Below, piece by piece: positions 58,811 to 64,000 of a DNA stretch of 64,000 nucleotides. Within the stretch, counting starts at the first letter, position 1. Each line of letters opens with the position of its first letter. The position numbers and the translations under genes are program-made. A model generated the notes under the pieces. The model searched no databases, was not told the origin of the DNA, and saw only the letters and a program-made list of their open reading frames with translations. The DNA comes from Sphingomonas limnosediminicola. Its GTDB lineage: Bacteria > Pseudomonadota > Alphaproteobacteria > Sphingomonadales > Sphingomonadaceae. The stretch spans positions 248,001 to 312,000 of the forward strand of contig NZ_BAABBM010000001.1 of NCBI RefSeq assembly GCF_039537965.1, in the 5' to 3' direction.

Positions 58811-61210
58811 ATGACTCGCTCCCTCCCTATTCTTCCGCTTCGCGACATCGTCGTTTTTCCGCATCGCATCGTGCCGCTGTTCGTCGGGCGCGAGAAATCC
58901 GTTGCGGCGCTGGAAGCGGCCATGGGTGCCGACAAGGAACTGTTTTTGGTCGCCCAGCTCGACCCGGGCGAGGACGATCCGGATCGCGACGCGCTTTACG
59001 ATCTCGGCGTCATAGCCACGGCTATGCAGCTTTTAAAGCTGCCGGACGGTACGGTTCGCGTTCTAGTTGAAGGCGCCAAGCGCGCTCGCCTCGTCAACCT
59101 CGAACCCCGCGATGGTTACACCGTCGCCGAGGTGGAGGAAGTCGATGAGGAGGACGCTGACGGTCCCGAAGCGCAGGCACTTATGCGGTCGGTCGTCGAG
59201 CAGTTCGACAATTACGCGAAGCTCAACAAGCGGCTGCCGGCGGAGACCGGAATCCAGCTTAGCGAAATCGAGAATCCGTCGGCGCTGGCGGATGCGGTTG
59301 CGTCGAACCTCTCGATCAAGGTCGCCGACAAGCAGGCACTGCTTGGCGAGCTCAATCCGTCGCGCCGTCTCGAGATGGTGTTCGCTTTCATGGAGGGCGA
59401 GCTTGGCGTTTTGCAGGTCGAGAAGAAGATCCGCAGCCGCGTGAAGCGTCAGATGGAGAAGACGCAGCGCGAATATTATTTGAACGAGCAGCTGAAGGCG
59501 ATCCAGCGCGAGCTCGGAAACGAAAGTGAAGAGGGCGGCGACGAACTGCAGGAGCTGGCGGAGAAGATCCGCAAGACCCGCCTCAGCAAGGAAGCACGCA
59601 TCCGCGCCAACGCCGAGTTGAAGAAGCTTCGGGCTATGGCACCGATGTCGGCCGAAGCGACGGTCGCTCGCAACTACCTCGATGTCCTGCTCGGCCTGCC
59701 CTGGGGCAAGAAGTCGAAGCTCAAAAAGGACATAGCCGAGGCGCAGAATGTCCTCGACGAAGACCACTATGGCCTTGAAAAGGTGAAGGAGCGGATCGTC
59801 GAATATCTCGCGGTCCAGGCGCGCACCAACAAGCTCAAAGGTCCGATTCTCTGTCTCGTCGGCCCGCCGGGCGTCGGCAAGACTTCGCTGGGGCGGTCGA
59901 TCGCACGTGCGACGGGTCGCGAGTTCGTTCGCCAGTCTCTGGGTGGCGTGCGCGACGAAGCAGAGATCCGCGGTCACCGCCGTACTTACATCGGGTCGCT
60001 GCCGGGCAAGATCATTTCGAACATCAAGAAGGCCGGGACGTCGAACCCGCTCTTCCTCCTCGATGAGATCGACAAGCTCGGCCAGGATTTCCGAGGCGAT
60101 CCGTCCTCGGCGCTGCTCGAGGTTCTCGATCCTGAGCAGAACAACAAGTTCCAGGACCATTATCTGGAGCTCGACTACGATCTCAGCGACGTGATGTTCG
60201 TCACAACGGCGAACTCGCTCGATATGCCGCAGCCCTTGCTCGACCGCATGGAGATCATTCGCCTCGAAGGCTACACCGAGGACGAAAAGGTGGAGATTGC
60301 CAAGCGCCACCTGATCCCGAAGCAGAAGGATGCGCACGGTCTCAAACCGGAAGAGCTTATCTACTCGGACGAAGCTCTGCGCGGCATGATCCGCCACTAC
60401 ACCCGAGAGGCGGGAGTTCGGACCCTGGAGCGCGAGCTGGCGAAGGTCGCCCGGAAGTCGCTGCGCCAGATTCTCGAAGGCAAGGCCGAGAAGATCGAGC
60501 TGACGCCAGAAAACCTCGGCGAGTTCCTTGGCGTTCGGAAATATCGCTACGGGATGGGTGAAGAGGAGGATCAGATTGGCGCGGTCACGGGCCTCGCTTG
60601 GACCGAGGTGGGCGGCGAACTGCTGACGATTGAAGCGGTCACCGTTCCCGGCAAGGGGCAAATCAAGACTACCGGCAAGCTCGGCGAAGTCATGCAGGAG
60701 TCGATCCAGGCTGCGATGAGCTTCGTGAAGGCCCGCGCGCCGGCTTATGGCGTGAAGCCGTCGATCTTCGCCCGCAAGGACATTCACGTTCACTTGCCCG
60801 AGGGCGCGGTGCCCAAGGACGGCCCATCAGCAGGTGTCGGCATGGTCACGGCGATCATCTCGACGCTGAGCGGCGTCGCGGTGCGCCGCGATGTTGCGAT
60901 GACCGGCGAGGTCACTTTGCGCGGTCGGGTGCTTCCGATCGGCGGTCTTAAGGAGAAGCTGCTCGCAGCGTTGCGCGGCGGCATTCGGACTGTCCTCATT
61001 CCGGCTGAGAACGAGAAGGATCTCGTGGAACTTCCGAAGACCCTGAAGGAAGGCTTGGAAATCGTGCCTGTGTCGCACGTCGACGAAGTCCTTGCCCGTG
61101 CGCTCGTCGAGCCATTGCAGGCGATCGAGTGGACTGAGGCCGACGAGCATGCGGCCGAACCGCCCGTGGCCCCATCCGGGACGGAGACCGGGGCGGCAAT
61201 CCGTCACTAA
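58811..61210 (+). CDS. lon: Lon ATP-dependent protease
   Basis: Lon degrades misfolded and regulatory proteins. The 799-residue protein has an N-terminal substrate domain (LPILPLRDIVVFPH), a central coiled coil (EKTQREYYLNEQLKAIQREL), Walker A GPPGVGKTSLG, Walker B LFLLDEIDKLG, and the Ser-Lys dyad in KDGPSAGVGM (Ser673) and GGLKEKLLAA. The length is standard. It is followed by hupB, the usual order in alphaproteobacteria. Confidence 0.97.
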   Translation: MTRSLPILPLRDIVVFPHRIVPLFVGREKSVAALEAAMGADKELFLVAQLDPGEDDPDRDALYDLGVIATAMQLLKLPDGTVRVLVEGAKRARLVNLEPRDGYTVAEVEEVDEEDADGPEAQALMRSVVEQFDNYAKLNKRLPAETGIQLSEIENPSALADAVASNLSIKVADKQALLGELNPSRRLEMVFAFMEGELGVLQVEKKIRSRVKRQMEKTQREYYLNEQLKAIQRELGNESEEGGDELQELAEKIRKTRLSKEARIRANAELKKLRAMAPMSAEATVARNYLDVLLGLPWGKKSKLKKDIAEAQNVLDEDHYGLEKVKERIVEYLAVQARTNKLKGPILCLVGPPGVGKTSLGRSIARATGREFVRQSLGGVRDEAEIRGHRRTYIGSLPGKIISNIKKAGTSNPLFLLDEIDKLGQDFRGDPSSALLEVLDPEQNNKFQDHYLELDYDLSDVMFVTTANSLDMPQPLLDRMEIIRLEGYTEDEKVEIAKRHLIPKQKDAHGLKPEELIYSDEALRGMIRHYTREAGVRTLERELAKVARKSLRQILEGKAEKIELTPENLGEFLGVRKYRYGMGEEEDQIGAVTGLAWTEVGGELLTIEAVTVPGKGQIKTTGKLGEVMQESIQAAMSFVKARAPAYGVKPSIFARKDIHVHLPEGAVPKDGPSAGVGMVTAIISTLSGVAVRRDVAMTGEVTLRGRVLPIGGLKEKLLAALRGGIRTVLIPAENEKDLVELPKTLKEGLEIVPVSHVDEVLARALVEPLQAIEWTEADEHAAEPPVAPSGTETGAAIRH

Positions 61211-61215
61211 GCTTT

Positions 61216-61261
61216 ACACGCACGGCGACTCTTGCCTTAAAGGTGACAGCCCCGTGCGTGT
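61216..61261 (+). promoter_or_regulatory. Hairpin between lon and hupB
   Basis: ACACGCACGG (61216-61225) and CCGTGCGTGT (61252-61261) form a perfect 10-bp stem with a 26-nt loop, starting 5 nt after the lon stop and ending 35 nt before hupB. No T-run follows, so it may separate or regulate the two messages rather than terminate strictly. Confidence 0.4.
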
Positions 61262-61296
61262 GAGTCTGCGGGTGCCGAGGGGAGAAAACCGGGCCC

Positions 61297-61569
61297 ATGA
61301 ATAAGCAGGAATTGATCGGGCAGGTGGCCGATCGGGCCGGCCTTAGCCGCAATGACGCGATGCGCGCGGTCGAAACCATGCTGGAAGTCATCACATCGAC
61401 GCTGAAGCGCGGTGATGAGGTGAGGCTCGTCGGCTTCGGCAACTTCTCCGTAACCCGGCGCAAGGCGTCCACCGGCCGCAATCCGCGCACTGGCGAGCCG
61501 ATGGACATCAAAGCCAGCTCGCAGCCAAAGTTTCGCCCGGGCAAGGTGCTGAAAGACGCCGTTCAATAA
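61297..61569 (+). CDS. hupB: HU-family DNA-binding protein
   Basis: A 90-residue histone-like protein with MNKQELIGQVADRAGLSR, VGFGNFSVTRRKASTGRNPR (the DNA-binding arm) and KFRPGKVLKDAV. It compacts and bends DNA. A GGGGAGAAAA sequence lies about 7-16 nt before ATG 61297. Its place after lon and before tRNA-Val is typical of alphaproteobacteria. Confidence 0.96.
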   Translation: MNKQELIGQVADRAGLSRNDAMRAVETMLEVITSTLKRGDEVRLVGFGNFSVTRRKASTGRNPRTGEPMDIKASSQPKFRPGKVLKDAVQ

Positions 61570-61577
61570 GCTAGACA

Positions 61578-61591
61578 GCCGCGCTTGCGGC
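61578..61591 (+). terminator. Hairpin after hupB
   Basis: GCCGC (61578-61582), loop GCTT, and GCGGC (61587-61591) form a tight 5-bp stem, followed by ATTATAT. A plausible but weak terminator separating hupB from the tRNA. Confidence 0.35.
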
Positions 61592-61622
61592 ATTATATCC
61601 GCGCACTCCTCGCGACAGCAGC

Positions 61623-61697
61623 GGGCGCGTAGCTCAGTGGTAGAGCACACCCTTCACACGGGTGGGGTCGTAGGTTCAATCCCTACCGCGCCCACCA
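61623..61697 (+). tRNA. tRNA-Val (anticodon CAC)
   Basis: The 75-nt gene folds as a full cloverleaf: acceptor GGGCGCG (61623-61629) with CGCGCCC (61687-61693), T/A at positions 8-9, D-arm GCTC-AGTGGTA-GAGC, and anticodon arm CACCC-TTCACAC-GGGTG with CAC at 34-36. The T-arm is GTAGG-TTCAATC-CCTAC, with discriminator A and an encoded CCA (61695-61697). It lies just after hupB and directly before sequence of lower GC content and phage-like content, so its 3' end is a likely integration site. Confidence 0.95.
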
Positions 61698-61926
61698 TGT
61701 TTTCAGTGGGTTAGGCCTGAAAGATGAATAACTGTAGCATGCGTTGGCGCAAAAGGGGTCTTTGGAAGGGTCTTTTGGCGACTGAGGGAGCCGAACCAAA
61801 AGCACAAAAAGAGAGCCCCTCTGGCGGAAACCCGCGAAACCTAATGAAGGTTGGTAATATTTAGTAGGTTCCAATGTTATCAAATCGGTTGTTGCCCCTC
61901 AGCTGGGTTAGCCGAATGGAACGAGT

Positions 61927-62079
61927 GTGCGTTTATTCAAGCGTAAGAACCTTAAACTTGTCTCCCCACCACCAGAACCAGAACCAATCGCTCACAGCAT
62001 CGACGATGCTTATCTGATAGAGGCTCCGTGGTGGGCCACTGGGGAACCGCCGCCTAAGCGAAGCCAATCCGACAAGTAG
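61927..62079 (+). CDS. Possible small protein in the tRNA-linked element
   Basis: A GTG-started frame of 50 codons. The product is basic at the start (RLFKRKNLKLV), then Pro/Glu-rich (SPPPEPEP), then has an aromatic segment (IEAPWWATGEPPPKRSQ). The sequence has a protein-like composition, but the ribosome binding site is weak (GGAACG) and no homologue is recognised. It converges with the membrane protein gene at 62118. Confidence 0.35.
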   Translation: MRLFKRKNLKLVSPPPEPEPIAHSIDDAYLIEAPWWATGEPPPKRSQSDK

Positions 62080-62117
62080 AAGAAGGCCTAAGAAGGTCGC
62101 TAGGCCGAAAACTCATT

Positions 62118-62870
62118 TTAGCCGAGAGGCTGGGCGGCAATCTGGGTGCTTATGTCGCACTCTCCAACGTAAGCAAGTTTGCTACTGCCAGTCGGACTGA
62201 ACTCAAACCTGTATCCGTCCTGATCGTCTGTGAACCCTAAGGAAAACATCCCGTCCACGACAAAGTCTTGACGCAGGTGCTGCGGGTCAGGCCCTATTTT
62301 AAATTCATAATGAGCGTCGCCGCTCAACGAGCCCTTTGGCGTCAGCGGGGGATCAAACGCGACGTAATCAGTAGTTTTTGGATCGTCTGATGCATTGCCA
62401 GATGGATGCACTGCCACCGTCATTGCGACGAGAGGAAGCTTACTATGCCGATCCCCGGCATTGAGTGAGCGTTTGATCGGCTGAACATTCACGTTGGCCT
62501 TGTTCGGGTTCACCCACTCTAGGCCGAAGAAGATCCCATCGACGTATCCGTTCGCATAGCTTGGAGCGCCGCACACGCGGTATTTAAGCGGGTAGTTAGC
62601 TCCCGTGTACTCCCGCACCCCTTTGTAGATACATAAAGCGACAAAGGCGCCGACCAGCAGACAAGCGGGGATTTTGACCTTTGCCGGAACTGTGTGCCAG
62701 CCATAATTAAGCACGAGAACGGCCGCGCAGCCGGCAGTGCCCCAAACGCTGGCCATTATCGGTAGCGCGGCGACGATAGGCCCGGCAAACGCGCCAGCAA
62801 GAACCCACAGGATCGGGTTGATCGCTGACCAGATATTGAGGCGCACTGCTTCTGCCTCGGATTTACGCAT
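62118..62870 (-). CDS. Hypothetical membrane protein in the tRNA-linked element
   Basis: The 250-residue protein has three probable membrane helices in the N-terminal third (about 15-90). A soluble region of about 140 residues follows, with an immunoglobulin-like or beta-rich look: FDPPLTPKGSLSGDAHYEFK, then FSLGFTDDQDGYRFEFSPTG. The ATG at 62870 is chosen; the frame runs further upstream to 62963. Family unknown. In this place it could be a cargo gene of the element. Confidence 0.6.
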   Translation of the reverse strand: MRKSEAEAVRLNIWSAINPILWVLAGAFAGPIVAALPIMASVWGTAGCAAVLVLNYGWHTVPAKVKIPACLLVGAFVALCIYKGVREYTGANYPLKYRVCGAPSYANGYVDGIFFGLEWVNPNKANVNVQPIKRSLNAGDRHSKLPLVAMTVAVHPSGNASDDPKTTDYVAFDPPLTPKGSLSGDAHYEFKIGPDPQHLRQDFVVDGMFSLGFTDDQDGYRFEFSPTGSSKLAYVGECDISTQIAAQPLG

Positions 62871-62892
62871 ACTTCGGCCCCCCCTGCGGAAC

Positions 62893-62901
62893 TTATCCAC
62901 A
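62893..62901 (+). promoter_or_regulatory. Consensus DnaA box
   Basis: TTATCCACA matches the E. coli DnaA box exactly. Only one copy is seen, between the membrane protein gene and the small genes of the element. It may be fortuitous. Confidence 0.3.
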
Positions 62902-63032
62902 GCGTGCCTCAAAAAGTTGCGTGTGTAAAAAACACTGTCCCCCGGATTGGGGTCGGTTAACAATCGGAGCGAGCGCCGCTCCGACGCGGCTGTCCTTATA
63001 TTCAGCGCTCCCTGTTGGGTGTCGCTAGCTCA

Positions 63033-63269
63033 TCAAACGCCCGTCGCAGGAAAGGGCCCGTAATAAGCCACGGCCATACCGTCGCGCACATCTTTGCCTC
63101 TAGGCCAACAAACAATCCCAGTGCCGACTAGGTTTGTGCCTTGCACAGGGCACGTCATGCTCTTCATCTGCAAATCGTCGACGGTCCCCGGATCGTCGCC
63201 CCAGAGCCGCTTGATCTCCGCTGCCAGGCGGTTTGATGCCTGCGCATAGGTGACCTCGGTGATCTTCAT
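63033..63269 (-). CDS. Small hypothetical protein in the phage-like region
   Basis: A 78-residue protein (MKITEVTYAQASNRLAAEIK start) with two cysteines (MTCPVQG, GIVCWPRG). It begins 1 nt after the stop of the 80-residue gene, so the three minus-strand genes 63033-64000 form one transcription unit. The family is not recognised; possibly an accessory head protein of the element. Confidence 0.6.
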   Translation of the reverse strand: MKITEVTYAQASNRLAAEIKRLWGDDPGTVDDLQMKSMTCPVQGTNLVGTGIVCWPRGKDVRDGMAVAYYGPFPATGV

Positions 63270-63270
63270 C

Positions 63271-63513
63271 TTAGCCGCCGTTCACCACACGCAAGGGCCA
63301 TTCCTCCACCGGCAAAATTTGGCGCTGCTTCATTGCCTCAACTTGCCGCTCTAACTCAGTGATCCGCTGTGCCTGGGCCTTGAGCCTTTGCTTCACAGCA
63401 TCTGCGGTAGCAGCGGCCATTCCTCGGCTGGCCTGAGAGACCATCTCCCGAGCCTCGGCCCTCGCGATACTCTTCACCCAAACTTCCACCTGGCTTTCGG
63501 TCGGTGCGTTCAT
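63271..63513 (-). CDS. Small coiled-coil protein downstream of the capsid gene
   Basis: The 80-residue protein is almost entirely helical, with a probable coiled coil (AVKQRLKAQAQRITELERQV). Its ATG overlaps the capsid gene stop (TGATG), a clear sign of translational coupling. No family is recognised; a head-associated or accessory function in the element is a guess from context. Confidence 0.6.
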   Translation of the reverse strand: MNAPTESQVEVWVKSIARAEAREMVSQASRGMAAATADAVKQRLKAQAQRITELERQVEAMKQRQILPVEEWPLRVVNGG

Positions 63514-64000
63514 CACCAAGTCGCCGTCGTCGTGTAGGCGAGGGCCGGAATGCGCATCGCGTATCCCACCCGCAGAATGCAGCGCAGCACCTTGAAGTCT
63601 CCCTGAAATGCGGAGCGCACCGGCGCAGCAACGATGTTGGGTGAGCCTGCAGTCCCGATTTGCTGCGGGCTGGTATCCTCAAAGTGCGCAGTCGCATCGG
63701 GCGCGAACGTGATTTCGGGCGCAGCACCAAAGCCGCTGGCGAAGGCGTTGGCATCAAGCACGGCAACCGTACCGCTGGCCAAGCTCGGCACCACAATGAC
63801 GGGCGTCTTGAACCCTGAGCCGGCAAGCAGCTGCAGGGTCATCGCTTGTGCAGGAGCCGCCACGATCACGATTTTGCCGCCGCCGCCAGCCGCTGCGACT
63901 GCCGCCGTAAGAGCCTTCAGATCGGTGGCCATCGCGCCTTGTCCGCCGCCCGCCGTTCCGGCCGTCGCCGAAATGCCGTTGAACAAGCCTGCTGGTGCCG
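63513..64000 (-). CDS. Probable phage major capsid protein, C-terminal part (runs off window)
   Basis: About 162 codons of an open frame that continues past 64000, so the N-terminus is missing. The visible part has a Gly/Ala-rich stretch, VIVVPSLASGTVAVLDANAF and APEITFAPDATAHFED. It ends GDFKVLRCILRVGYAMRIPA ... TTTATW, which is the way HK97-fold capsid proteins of prohead-protease-fusion type often end. This is family recall, not a search. The stop overlaps the next gene by one base. Confidence 0.55.
   Translation of the reverse strand, partial: APAGLFNGISATAGTAGGGQGAMATDLKALTAAVAAAGGGGKIVIVAAPAQAMTLQLLAGSGFKTPVIVVPSLASGTVAVLDANAFASGFGAAPEITFAPDATAHFEDTSPQQIGTAGSPNIVAAPVRSAFQGDFKVLRCILRVGYAMRIPALAYTTTATW

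Larger units (their letters stand above)
61698..64000. mobile_element. Left end of a phage-derived element integrated at tRNA-Val (partial)
   Basis: From the end of the tRNA to the window edge the sequence is visibly more AT-rich than the core and carries no housekeeping gene. It holds a probable capsid gene, two tiny genes coupled to it, a membrane protein of unknown family and a small candidate gene. The bases 61698-61926 hold nothing I can support; the short frame at 61683-61883 on the minus strand looks spurious. No integrase and no second attachment site is in the window, so element type and boundaries are inferred. Confidence 0.55.

Noticed and set aside
59063..60793. 576-codon open frame antisense to lon
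   Set aside because: It is a mirror frame of the lon codon pattern with no start signal or domain.
61806..61822. Possible minus-strand terminator (4-bp stem plus T5)
   Set aside because: The stem AGAG-GGG-CTCT is too short to be convincing.
61683..61883. 66-codon minus-strand frame reaching into the tRNA-Val gene
   Set aside because: It overlaps the tRNA, has no ribosome binding site, and its composition is not protein-like.
62893..62901. Replication origin at the consensus DnaA box
   Set aside because: A single box without neighbours or an AT-rich unwinding region does not make an origin; it is kept only as a low-confidence site.

Overview
The window looks like the chromosome of a GC-rich alphaproteobacterium of the order Sphingomonadales. 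The support is: the chvI-chvG-hprK-rapZ-EIIA-HPr cluster divergent from pckA; CckA and HdaA cell-cycle proteins; a short HprK with only the kinase domain; EcfG-type (GGAAC-N17-yGTT) general-stress promoter motifs; and many DUF families typical of sphingomonads. All calls come from reading the sequence and from remembered family motifs; no database search was run.

Layout. 1-2.8 kb: the 3' end of an unidentified gene, a PspC-domain protein, panD, a secreted streptogrisin-like serine protease and msrB. 2.9-6.1 kb: a two-gene operon of a double-domain KaiC-like ATPase and a hybrid histidine kinase, coupled by a GTGA overlap. 6.2-10.1 kb: an accessory stretch with a GNAT acetyltransferase, a two-hairpin element, two EcfG-like promoters in front of small or envelope stress-type genes, and several small membrane proteins. 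10.1-17.1 kb: the nitrogen-type PTS/RapZ/HprK/ChvGI operon running leftward and pckA running rightward. 17-27.8 kb: an MFS exporter, a secreted amidohydrolase, a Tat-exported DUF885 peptidase, an SPFH/NfeD membrane pair, a HpcH-type lyase, guaB, an RsmB-type methyltransferase and a TPR protein.

27.8-33.3 kb is the classical lptD-surA-pdxA-rsmA outer-membrane biogenesis operon. It is divergent from pepA-holC-ndk (33.5-35.9 kb). 35.9-41.9 kb holds purM-purN with two small downstream genes, then DUF2066-hdaA, an I78-type inhibitor and rnd. 42-54.9 kb: aspS, ppk2, greB, a lytic transglycosylase, dapA, smpB, DUF2062, an M13 metallopeptidase, cckA, a single-domain response regulator and an alpha/beta hydrolase. 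55.1-61.6 kb: clpX, an ICMT-like methyltransferase, an L,D-transpeptidase, lon, hupB and tRNA-Val(CAC).

Immediately after the tRNA the base composition becomes more AT-rich and the content turns phage-like (61.7-64 kb): an unknown membrane protein, two tiny genes, and the C-terminal end of a probable HK97-type major capsid protein that runs off the window. This is best read as one end of an element integrated at tRNA-Val. The capsid gene lies unusually close to that end, with no tail genes after it.

Genes are very tightly packed. Many co-directional neighbours overlap by 4 nt (ATGA/GTGA), and several convergent pairs overlap within their stop codons. The least ordinary parts are the KaiC-kinase operon, the 6.7-7.4 kb intergenic complex and the tRNA-Val element.
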